Below, in pieces: positions 1 through 6,417 of a stretch of DNA of 7,690 bases; the first letter of the stretch is position 1, and the number at the start of each line of letters is the position of its first letter. The position numbers and the translations under genes are program-made. Under the pieces are notes generated by a model. It saw only the letters and a list, made by a program, of their open reading frames with translations, was not told where the DNA came from and made no database searches. Source of the stretch: Gammaproteobacteria bacterium (GTDB lineage Bacteria > Pseudomonadota > Gammaproteobacteria > Coxiellales > Coxiellaceae); the NCBI GenBank assembly GCA_021774015.1, contig JAJFJO010000377.1:1-7690 (forward strand), written 5' to 3'.

Positions 1-74
1 CTAAGTTCTATATCTTTAACCGAAAGATTTTCTTGTTGAGCGGCGATACGCGCAATGAGTTCTGATTTGACCAT
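1..74 (-). CDS. ihfB: Integration host factor subunit beta, N-terminal fragment
   Basis: Only the first 24 codons are in the window; the gene continues past base 1. The visible peptide starts MVKSELIARIAAQQENLSV and continues KDIEL. This matches the start of the IHF beta subunit (TKSELIxxLAxQQ in E. coli) better than HU, which starts NKTELID. IHF is a heterodimer of alpha and beta that binds and sharply bends specific DNA sites in the nucleoid and acts in recombination, replication and transcription. The start is supported by an AGGAG sequence (bases 81-85 read on the minus strand) six bases upstream of the ATG. In many gammaproteobacteria ihfB follows rpsA; here it lies downstream of purN in the same orientation, with a probable promoter of its own between them. 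The DNA-binding arm of the protein lies outside the window, so the beta-versus-HU call rests on the N-terminus alone. Confidence 0.85.
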   Translation of the reverse strand, partial: MVKSELIARIAAQQENLSVKDIEL

Positions 75-138
75 GATGGCTCCTGCAGCATTCCATTATT
101 GAAGAGTCGGCACTTAGGCCGAAAAACCATTAAAATTC

Positions 139-151
139 AAGGTTCATTATA
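139..151 (-). promoter_or_regulatory. Probable -10 box of an ihfB promoter
   Basis: Read on the minus strand, bases 151-146 give a perfect TATAAT, preceded by CACGC. Transcription would start near base 139 and leave a leader of about 65 nt before the ihfB ATG. I see no good -35 hexamer at 16-18 nt spacing, so the box may depend on an activator or be fortuitous. Its position, after the purN stop codon and before ihfB, fits an independent ihfB promoter. Confidence 0.4.
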
Positions 152-173
152 GCGTGTCTTTGGTAGGCCTGCA

Positions 174-824
174 CTAACTAAGTGTTATTTGCTGGCCAGT
201 GGGTTCGAGAAGTTTGCCATCTAAAGAGACTTGATTGTCATGCAACACCACTCTGTTGTGGCTAAACCAATCCAGAACCACAGGATATAGCTGATGCTCG
301 ATAGCTTGAATTCGATTTTTCAGGCTATCTACAGTATCACTTGGGGTAACATTTAAGCTGGATTGACAGATAATGGGCCCACCATCGAGGTCATCATTAA
401 CAAAATGGATGGAAATGCCGTGAGTTTTATCGCCTGCATCTAGTGCGCGTTGGTGGGTATCAAGCCCGCGATATTTGGGAAGTAGGGAGGGGTGAATATT
501 GATGATGCGCCCTTCAAAGTGATTGATAAATGTGCTGCCTAGGCGGCGCATAAAGCCGGCTAGCACAATAAGGTCGGGTTGGTATGCCTCAATTTGTTCG
601 CGCAGGTCGGTATCAAATGATTCGCGATCTGGGTAGTCAGTGTGCGATATTATATGAGTGGGTATACTAGCTTTTTTAGCGCGTTCCAGCCCATAAGCGT
701 CCGCTTTATTGCTAATGACAGCGAGCACTTCTACAGATAAGCCAGTATTAGTTGCATCGATCATGGCTTGAAGGTTGCTGCCATTGCCTGAGATCAGCAC
801 GACTATTTTAAGTATTTTATTCAT
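174..824 (-). CDS. purN: Phosphoribosylglycinamide formyltransferase (GAR transformylase, folate-dependent)
   Basis: PurN transfers the formyl group of 10-formyltetrahydrofolate to GAR to make FGAR, the third step of de novo purine synthesis in the cytoplasm. The protein has 216 residues against about 212 in E. coli and looks complete. The N-terminal phosphate-binding segment is VVLISGNGSNLQ (8-19). The catalytic triad is visible: Asn109 and His111 in NIHPSLLPKY and Asp147 in DDLDGGPI, equal to E. coli N106, H108 and D144. The folate-site segment LAGFMRRL (88-95) is also present. The gene starts two bases after the purM stop codon and has only a weak Shine-Dalgarno sequence (AAG in the purM end), so translation is probably coupled to purM. 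I see no intrinsic terminator after it. Identity is secure. Confidence 0.97.
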   Translation of the reverse strand: MNKILKIVVLISGNGSNLQAMIDATNTGLSVEVLAVISNKADAYGLERAKKASIPTHIISHTDYPDRESFDTDLREQIEAYQPDLIVLAGFMRRLGSTFINHFEGRIINIHPSLLPKYRGLDTHQRALDAGDKTHGISIHFVNDDLDGGPIICQSSLNVTPSDTVDSLKNRIQAIEHQLYPVVLDWFSHNRVVLHDNQVSLDGKLLEPTGQQITLS

Positions 825-826
825 GT

Positions 827-1867
827 CTACTTAATCACTACAGGGTTGTTGTCATGATCCGCGTTAATTACGCCAATATGCCAGGCTGTTTCGCCATGTT
901 TCTCTAGGATTTGTAGGGTGGTTTGTACATCTTCAGCTGCGACGATAGCCACCATGCCAATCCCGCAGTTAAATGTGCGATACATTTCTTGTAAATCTAT
1001 ATTGCCTTGTTGTTGCAGCCAGTCAAAAATGGCAGGCATTTCCCAGTTGTTTTTATCGATTACGGCTTGAGTGTTTTTAGGCAAGACTCTCGGTATATTT
1101 TCTAATAAGCCGCCGCCGGTAATGTGAGCTAAGCCGTGCACACTGATCGCTTGGGTAAGAGCAAGTAATGATTTGATGTAAATCTTAGTTGGCGCCAATA
1201 AGGCATCGCCTAGGGTGGCATCTTCAAAGGGTGTTTCTAGGGAATCACTGCTGCGTTCCAATATTTTACGAATGAGTGAGTAACCATTTGAGTGGGGCCC
1301 GGAAGACGCAATGCCGATGACGGCATCCTTGGGTTGGATAAGGCTACCATCGATAATGTTGGATTTTTCAACAACACCGACACAAAATCCAGCCAAGTCG
1401 TAATCTTCATTTTGATACATGCCGGGCATCTCGGCAGTCTCGCCGCCAATGAGTGCAGCACCAGCCAGCTCACAGCCAGCGCCAATGCCTTTAATCACCA
1501 TTTCTGCTTGTTGCGGATCAAGTTTTCCGGTGGCGTAATAGTCTAGAAAATACAGGGGTTCAGCGCCTAGGGTTATAATGTCATTAACACACATAGCGAC
1601 AAGATCGATACCAATACTGCCATGTTGTTGCATTTTAATAGCAAGTTTTAGCTTTGTACCTACACCGTCGGTGCCTGATACGAGCACAGGTTTTTGGTAA
1701 CGATCCGTTGGAATCTCAAATAAAGAGCCAAAGCCACCAATGCCTGCCAGAATACCATCACGGTGAGTTTTCTTAGCAATGGATTTTATGCTCTGTACCA
1801 GTTGGTCGGCACGTTTGATATCGACGCCGGCATCAGCGTAGGTTAAAGGAGTTTGGTCGTCTTGCAT
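827..1867 (-). CDS. purM: Phosphoribosylformylglycinamidine cyclo-ligase (AIR synthetase)
   Basis: PurM closes the imidazole ring of FGAM with ATP to give AIR, the fifth step of de novo purine synthesis. The product has 346 residues from the chosen start, against 345 in E. coli. Landmarks are YADAGVDI near the N-terminus (10-17), the glycine-rich GGFGSLF (44-50), SGTDGVGTK (64-72), the GIDLVAMCVNDI segment, the ATP/metal-site motif GGETAEMPGMY (about 140-150) and SSGPHSNGYSL. Two ATGs lie six bases apart at 1873 and 1867. The AGGA at 1874-1877 directly abuts the first and lies six bases before the second, so 1867 is preferred; the longer form adds only Met-His. It is the first gene of a purM-purN operon and is divergent from the DUF2066 gene, an arrangement common in Gammaproteobacteria. 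I see no clear PurR box upstream. Confidence 0.97.
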   Translation of the reverse strand: MQDDQTPLTYADAGVDIKRADQLVQSIKSIAKKTHRDGILAGIGGFGSLFEIPTDRYQKPVLVSGTDGVGTKLKLAIKMQQHGSIGIDLVAMCVNDIITLGAEPLYFLDYYATGKLDPQQAEMVIKGIGAGCELAGAALIGGETAEMPGMYQNEDYDLAGFCVGVVEKSNIIDGSLIQPKDAVIGIASSGPHSNGYSLIRKILERSSDSLETPFEDATLGDALLAPTKIYIKSLLALTQAISVHGLAHITGGGLLENIPRVLPKNTQAVIDKNNWEMPAIFDWLQQQGNIDLQEMYRTFNCGIGMVAIVAAEDVQTTLQILEKHGETAWHIGVINADHDNNPVVIK

Positions 1868-1975
1868 GTGCATTCCTAGTGTGGGTGCGTTTTTTTAGGA
1901 TAAGTGTAGCAATATTTAGACGTATTTAACATGATGCCATATACTGTGGTTTCTTTAGACAGTATAGGCGTGAGA
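1868..1975. promoter_or_regulatory. Divergent promoter region between purM and the DUF2066 gene
   Basis: This 108-base stretch must carry promoters in both directions. On the plus strand TATACT (1940-1945) is a good -10 candidate. It would start transcription near 1952, inside the longer ORF that begins at 1931, and so supports the ATG at 1976 as the real start. On the minus strand TACACT (about 1903-1908) is a possible -10 for purM. Neither has a convincing -35 hexamer. The minus strand also has an A-rich run (plus-strand T7 near 1890) in the purM leader. Confidence 0.4.
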
Positions 1976-3118
1976 ATGAAACAGTGCATTAGGCTTATTA
2001 TACTAGCTGCTTGCGGGCTGCTTGTTTGCCCTGCATTAGCAATGACGGTGCTAGGTTTGAATGCGGCCGATGTGCCGATCACTGGCCGATCACCAGCAGC
2101 CTTGCAGAGTGTGTTGCCGCAGGCATTACGTCAGGTGTTGGTTAAGCGCACGGGTAATCCGGGTGTGATGACACTGCCTGCTATTCAAAATGCGCTGCCA
2201 AATTTAAATCAATTTGTTTTAAGTTACAGTTACCATAATAATCAAGACGACAATGATAACCCGCAGTTGTTTGTGCGTGTGAGATTTGATCGACAAGGGA
2301 TACGCCATTTAATTCAAAATGCAGGCCAACCTATTTGGCGAGCTGATAGGCCGCAGACTTTGGTGTGGTTGGATGTTAATGACGACCAAGGAAATCATGT
2401 GATAGCGTCATCCGACTCCAATCATTTTGCGCGCGACGTTATGTTAAATGCGAAGCGTCGAGGCGTGCCTGTGTTATTGCCAGCGATGGATTTGCAGGAT
2501 CAAAGTTTTTTTAACACAGGTGTGAGTCAGCCATTTGCTCAAAAACAATTTGATCAAAAACAATTAATGGGTGCTGCAAAACGTTATAATGTAGCGTCTG
2601 TATTTGCAGGAAATATTAAGCAAAGTTCTAATGGGCAGTGGCAAGGACAATGGTTGTATCTCTCCAATGGGCAACCACTACAATGGAAGAACGTAGGTGT
2701 TAACGCCAATGCTGTTATTGCTGATGCAATCAATAGCATGGCAAATTTTATGGCGAATCAATATGCCGTTATCGATAATAAAGGGCTGCAAAGTGTGGTG
2801 ACTATTGAGGTTACGGATGTTAATAATTTAGATGATTACACTAAGGTGGTGGATTATTTAAAAAGTGTAACCTCTGTTGCCGATGCGACAGTAAGTGACA
2901 TGCAAGGTTCAACATTAATTATAAAAGTAGACGCTAATGGCGGAGCGCAAGAGTTGGCAACCGCATTAGAGCGTTCGCGTTTATTGCATGTGATTAATGT
3001 TCAAGCGCAGTATGGTGCGGATTTAGTGTATCAGTGGCAAACAAAACATCCAGTGCCTCGTGTTGTTCAATCAAGTTTTTCTGCACCCATAGCAACAGCT
3101 GTATCACAAGGGAGTTAA
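1976..3118 (+). CDS. DUF2066 family exported protein
   Basis: The product has 380 residues from this start and resembles the DUF2066 family, which is found next to purM and hda in many gammaproteobacteria and has no established function. The chosen Met is followed by a typical Sec signal peptide: Lys2 and Arg6, a hydrophobic core LIILAACGLLV, and a likely cleavage after CPALA. The ATG at 1931 would put 15 extra residues before the signal peptide and would overlap the probable -10 box, so it is less likely. The mature part carries motifs expected of the family: LPQALRQVLVKRTGNPGV near the N-terminus, FDRQGIRHLI, and RPQTLVWLDV in the middle. No membrane span follows the signal, so a periplasmic location is likely. 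The stop codon overlaps the first possible hda ATG (TAATG), which implies translational coupling with hda. Confidence 0.85.
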   Translation: MKQCIRLIILAACGLLVCPALAMTVLGLNAADVPITGRSPAALQSVLPQALRQVLVKRTGNPGVMTLPAIQNALPNLNQFVLSYSYHNNQDDNDNPQLFVRVRFDRQGIRHLIQNAGQPIWRADRPQTLVWLDVNDDQGNHVIASSDSNHFARDVMLNAKRRGVPVLLPAMDLQDQSFFNTGVSQPFAQKQFDQKQLMGAAKRYNVASVFAGNIKQSSNGQWQGQWLYLSNGQPLQWKNVGVNANAVIADAINSMANFMANQYAVIDNKGLQSVVTIEVTDVNNLDDYTKVVDYLKSVTSVADATVSDMQGSTLIIKVDANGGAQELATALERSRLLHVINVQAQYGADLVYQWQTKHPVPRVVQSSFSAPIATAVSQGS

Positions 3119-3120
3119 TG

Positions 3121-3816
3121 ATGGGTGTGCAAATTCCTTTAAGTATCAGTCTGCGTGACGAAGCCACTTTTGACAATTTTTACGCGGGTAATAATACGAA
3201 TGTATTAAACTGTTTGCAGGCTTTTTTAAAAGCAGGCTCGGAACACTTTATTTATATTTGTGGTGCCACAGCATCAGGCCGGACGCATTTATTACAGGCT
3301 TGTTGTCATGCTACTGGTGAACAAGCACAAACCGCCGTTTATTTACCGCTTAAAGAAAAAAATGAGTTATCATCGGCGATGTTGGACGGGCTTGAGCAGG
3401 TTGATTTAATTGCCATTGATGATGTGCACTGTATTGCAGAGAATAGCAGCTGGGAAGAAGCTTTGTTTCATTGTTACAATCGTGCTCGTGAGCAAGGCAA
3501 GCGATTAATCGTGTCGGGGAATGTGCCGCCGAAACAATTGTCATCGATGCTTGCTGATTTGCAATCACGATTAAGTTGGGGTTTGGTTTTTCAGATGCAG
3601 CCATTAAGTGATGAGCAAATGGTTGGGGCATTGCAGATGCGCGCCAGCCATCGAGGTATGAATATAGCGAAAGAGGTCGCGCTGTATTTAATGAATCATT
3701 GTCGGCGCGATATGAATGAATTGATTGTTGTTTTAGATAAGCTGGACCGAGAGTCCTTGATCCATCAGCGCCGGATTACTATACCGTTTGTTAAGCGGCT
3801 GATTTTGAGTGAGTGA
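3121..3816 (+). CDS. hda: DnaA regulatory inactivator Hda
   Basis: Hda is a AAA+ DnaA paralogue. Together with the DNA-loaded beta clamp it stimulates ATP hydrolysis by DnaA and so limits re-initiation at oriC. The 231-residue product is close to the E. coli length (233). An N-terminal clamp-binding motif QIPLSI (4-9) is followed by LRDEATFDNFYAG, typical of Hda and DnaA domain III. The Walker A region is GATASGRTH (48-56), with Arg in place of the usual Lys, as in other Hda proteins. The Walker B region is LIAIDDVH (96-103). Arg150 in QSRLSWG is the likely arginine finger, and the C-terminus ITIPFVKRLIL matches E. coli TIPFVKEIL. Two ATGs occur at 3118 and 3121; AGGGAG at 3109-3114 is six bases from the second, so I chose it. 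It is coupled to the upstream DUF2066 gene. Identity is secure. Confidence 0.95.
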   Translation: MGVQIPLSISLRDEATFDNFYAGNNTNVLNCLQAFLKAGSEHFIYICGATASGRTHLLQACCHATGEQAQTAVYLPLKEKNELSSAMLDGLEQVDLIAIDDVHCIAENSSWEEALFHCYNRAREQGKRLIVSGNVPPKQLSSMLADLQSRLSWGLVFQMQPLSDEQMVGALQMRASHRGMNIAKEVALYLMNHCRRDMNELIVVLDKLDRESLIHQRRITIPFVKRLILSE

Positions 3817-3828
3817 TTGGCCGTCTAA

Positions 3829-3859
3829 CCAGTATGTTAGATAATTGATAACATACTGG
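3829..3859 (+). terminator. Perfect 11-bp hairpin after hda, possible terminator
   Basis: CCAGTATGTTA (3829-3839) and TAACATACTGG (3849-3859) form a perfect inverted repeat with a 9-base loop, 12 bases after the hda stop codon. No T-run follows on either strand (the plus strand continues GGGTTGGGGCC), so it is not a canonical intrinsic terminator. It could act as a transcript-end stabiliser, a Rho-dependent terminator or a binding site. Confidence 0.4.
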
Positions 3860-3945
3860 GGGTTGGGGCCAGGTTTAATCTATTGATTACAAATGAAACA
3901 ACGCGCTCTACTGGAGGTGTTTTATTTGTTAGCCTGATTCCATAG

Positions 3946-3998
3946 ATTGCGTTACGTACTAATATTACGTATACCATGTAATGTTGATGCGTAACGTA
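3946..3998 (+). promoter_or_regulatory. Repeated TTACGTA-type boxes upstream of the AAA ATPase remnant
   Basis: TGCGTTACGTA (3948-3958) and TGCGTAACGTA (3988-3998) are direct repeats with 10 of 11 bases the same, set 40 bases apart. Their cores CGTTACG and CGTAACG also pair as an inverted repeat. A further TTACGTA lies between them at 3965-3971. TTGCGT (3946) with TATACC (3970) 18 bases further on, or TGTAAT at 3977-3982, could be promoter elements. The set lies 17-70 bases before the pseudogene start and looks like an operator region. No regulator is recognised. Confidence 0.4.
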
Positions 3999-4014
3999 TG
4001 GAGTGTAATAGCTT

Positions 4015-4530
4015 ATGAAAGTCTACTTTCCCTCAAAACTGGCATTGGGCACGCAATTTTGTAATCGCACGGAGGAGCGAGCTGCTTTACATGAGAGTAT
4101 CAATCAGGGTCGCCATACAGTGCTTGTCGCTCCGCGACGCTATGGTAAATCAAGTTTAGTGTTTAAGCTGGCTGATGAATCCACGGTGCCCTAGGTATCT
4201 GTTGATTTATTTTTAGCGCATGATGATAGTGCAGTAACAAAAAGAATTTTATCTGGAATTGGTCAGGGTATATCACAAATCATGCCGCCGGAACAAAAGG
4301 TGCTTACCAAGCTACAAAATATTTTTAGCCATTTCAGAGTATCATTAACAGCAGCTGGATTTGCTATTGATGCTTCTGGGGGGTTAGGTTTTGACCCGGT
4401 GGATCAAATTTTTGGTGCTTTAAAAAACTTGGCGCAGCTCGCTAAGCAGCAGGGGAAAAAGATTATTTTCTTTATGAGAGTGCTTGATCCTTTGCTAGCA
4501 TATGCGCTTAAAAAATATAACGATGCTTAG
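4015..4530 (+). pseudogene. Decayed AAA ATPase (archaeal-ATPase-like), amber stop plus internal deletion
   Basis: The reading frame opens at ATG 4015 (GGAG at 4000-4003, 11 bases upstream) and is broken by TAG at 4192-4194, codon 60. It then continues in the same frame without a stop to TAG 4528-4530. The first part contains TQFCNRTEERAALH and a P-loop-like APRRYGKSSLVFKL, typical of stand-alone AAA ATPases whose intact members are about 350-400 residues. After the stop the frame resumes with VSVDLFLAHDDSAVTKRIL, as expected of the family. At GKKIIFF the Walker B segment (family pattern about DEFQ) should follow. Instead the frame jumps to MRVLDPLLAYALKKY, which resembles the C-terminal end of such proteins. 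The centre, including Walker B, sensor and winged-helix parts, therefore seems deleted in frame. The family assignment is from memory of related sequences; the stop and the missing centre are seen directly. Confidence 0.8.
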
Positions 4531-4617
4531 TGAGTTGATAATAATGCTTCATAGTGTCTGTTGTGAGAGTTTTGATTGATAGATGATGATTTCGCACGCG
4601 TGATTGATTAAAGCTAT

Positions 4618-4646
4618 TAGACAGCTCTATTTAGTGTGTCTAGTAT
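4618..4646 (+). promoter_or_regulatory. Probable sigma-70 promoter of the RNase III-ankyrin cassette
   Basis: TAGACA (4618-4623, five of six matches to TTGACA) and TAGTAT (4641-4646, four of six to TATAAT) are separated by 17 bases. The start would be near 4653, leaving a leader of about 74 nt before the ATG at 4727. TAGACA and TGTCTA (4637-4642) form a 6-bp inverted repeat that spans the promoter and could be an operator. Confidence 0.4.
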
Positions 4647-4726
4647 AGCAGTACTTGGTATCTAATTGGAATTTATGTGCTGTTTACTGACTGTCCCATA
4701 GGGAAAGCTGTTTAAGGAAATATGTA

Positions 4727-6379
4727 ATGCCACTGATTAAAACTAGTCAAAGTTCAGACGCATCAGCCGGTGCAAGTGCTGCTGCAGGTGGTGATGAGGC
4801 AGGTTGGGATGAGTTTCTTTTAGAGCCAGCTGCCCCACCAACTCGGCCTAAATTTTCTGAGTTATGCCAGAAATTAGGTTATGCATTCAACCAGAAGCGA
4901 TTATTGCGACAGGCATTAACTCGAACATCAGCGGTTTCTGAAGGACGTCCAGAGGCATCAGATCAAGATTATCAAAGGCTCGAGTATTTGGGTGATCAGG
5001 TTATTGGACTTGTAATATCGACTGCACTATTTGATTTGCATGCTGATTGGAAGGAGGGGCAACTGAGTCAAGCTGCCTCTGATTTGGTAAGAAATACTGC
5101 ATTGGCTAAATTGGCAAGATTTTTAGATTTGGGAAAGTATTTGATTTTGGGTAAATCAGATGAATTGAATCGAGTTAGAGATAATACCAAAGTGTTGGCT
5201 GATGTAGTTGAATCAATTTTTGGTGCAATTTATCTTGATTCAGGAAGAGACTTGAAAACTATTCAAGCGTTGGTTTTCCGACATTGGGCGGTGTTGGGTT
5301 TAGATAAACCTAGTGAGGTTACGGCTAAAGATGACAGTGCTCCAGGGGAGGTTGAGGATGATCTTGATGGAGAGTTACTTCACTATTGTTTTGGTGGGCG
5401 TCTCTATGGTGGTGGCGAGGCAGCAGATATTGAACAGGTTTTAAAAAAAGGAGCCAAAGCTAATGTTGCTGGGGAAATGAAAAGAGAGGATGATCCGATG
5501 CCTCCTAGCTTTTGTTCTGCACTTCAGTTTGCTTTGGATTCAATTTATGATCACCCAGATTGTATAGAAGATGAGTTAAAGAAGATTGATTTGTTACTTA
5601 CCTATGGGGCTGATCCAAATTGGAGTGCAGATTATGATGTGATCGCCCCAGAACCCTATCCCAAAAGTCAGGGCATATTTGAGATGCTGAGGTGGAGCGC
5701 GGGAAGGGAAAGAAGGCTGAAAAAATATTTTAATCAAGATACAGCGCTTCATATTATTGTGAAAAAAATGCTTAAACCTTATTCCTATGTTACTGAAGCA
5801 ACAGTAATTCGCTTGACTGAAATGCTGCTAGAACATGGTGCATTATTGAATTTGGTTGATGCAAATGGCAAAACTGTGCTTCAGTTATTGTACGATTATC
5901 GTAGTAGGAATAAAGTAAAGATAGAGACCTGCCTTGCAGATGCTGCAAAAGACCCGGATTATTACGAGAAATATATTGATACCAACTACACAAAATTAGT
6001 TCAGTTGCTGGAAGAAAAAAGTGTGACAGCCCGGCCGAGATTACTTCCTGGACAGGCATCTAAAATTGCCCTAGATCAGACAAAACAACATCTGATAGAA
6101 ACAGCTTTTTCTGGCATGTCTGATGATGTAGCTGATATGATGGCAGATCAAGCGGTGGCTGCTGTCAGTGCTACTATGGGATCGAGCTCGTCTTCACAAT
6201 CGGCAGTAAAAATAGTTGACGCTCTTTTTCAGCAAGGGCTGTTTGAATCTAGCGTTGGTGAAGTCGGGCGAAGTGTTGTACCTGCTGAGGGTCAATCGGT
6301 AGCTTCTGGAGTGGGGAAAGTTGAAGAAGATGATGCACCTGATGAAAGAAAGTCAGTGGGTCGTGAGGCTGGGAAGTAA
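4727..6379 (+). CDS. RNase III-domain protein with C-terminal ankyrin-like repeats
   Basis: The 550-residue protein begins with a Ser/Ala/Gly-rich leader (1-40). An RNase III endonuclease domain follows at about 43-192. Its signature is YQRLEYLGDQ (82-91), with LADVVESIFGAIYLDS (157-172) and KEGQLS (109-114). The metal-binding residues of E. coli RNase III, E41, D45, D114 and E117, correspond to Glu86, Asp90, Asp159 and Glu162, so dsRNA cleavage is chemically possible. The position of E38 is Gln83. The usual dsRNA-binding domain is absent. Instead, residues about 215-395 hold degenerate ankyrin-like units: IEQVLKKGAKANV (235-247), IDLLLTYGADPNW (287-299), TALHIIV (339-345), and MLLEHGALLNLVDANGKTVL (366-385). 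The tail from about 470 is Ser-rich and charged. AAGGAA lies seven bases before the start. This is not a canonical rnc (about 225 residues) and it has no era or lepB neighbour. The domain calls are strong; the biological role is unknown, and a host-directed effector or a specialised RNA-processing enzyme are both guesses. Confidence 0.85.
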   Translation: MPLIKTSQSSDASAGASAAAGGDEAGWDEFLLEPAAPPTRPKFSELCQKLGYAFNQKRLLRQALTRTSAVSEGRPEASDQDYQRLEYLGDQVIGLVISTALFDLHADWKEGQLSQAASDLVRNTALAKLARFLDLGKYLILGKSDELNRVRDNTKVLADVVESIFGAIYLDSGRDLKTIQALVFRHWAVLGLDKPSEVTAKDDSAPGEVEDDLDGELLHYCFGGRLYGGGEAADIEQVLKKGAKANVAGEMKREDDPMPPSFCSALQFALDSIYDHPDCIEDELKKIDLLLTYGADPNWSADYDVIAPEPYPKSQGIFEMLRWSAGRERRLKKYFNQDTALHIIVKKMLKPYSYVTEATVIRLTEMLLEHGALLNLVDANGKTVLQLLYDYRSRNKVKIETCLADAAKDPDYYEKYIDTNYTKLVQLLEEKSVTARPRLLPGQASKIALDQTKQHLIETAFSGMSDDVADMMADQAVAAVSATMGSSSSSQSAVKIVDALFQQGLFESSVGEVGRSVVPAEGQSVASGVGKVEEDDAPDERKSVGREAGK

Positions 6380-6417
6380 AGACATCTGTTATTAGTGGCA
6401 TTGGAGGAAGTAGAAAA

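Noticed and set aside
107..122. TCGGC/GCCGA hairpin near ihfB as a purN terminator
   Set aside because: On the minus strand the T-run precedes the stem rather than following it, and on the plus strand the stem is followed by A's, so the polarity is wrong for an intrinsic terminator.
1237..1546. Open frames of 82 and 84 codons on both strands inside purM
   Set aside because: They overlap a clearly conserved gene in other frames, have no ribosome-binding site or recognisable protein features, and are shadows.
4192..4194. TAG read through as an amino acid (recoding)
   Set aside because: No stem-loop or recoding context is apparent, and the same gene also lacks its Walker B and central region, so simple decay explains it better.
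5790..6059. Minus-strand 89-codon frame inside the RNase III-ankyrin gene
   Set aside because: It lies within a frame that has recognisable ankyrin motifs and shows no independent start signal.
4727..6379. Housekeeping RNase III gene rnc
   Set aside because: The protein is more than twice the usual length, lacks the dsRNA-binding domain and has no lepB or era neighbours.
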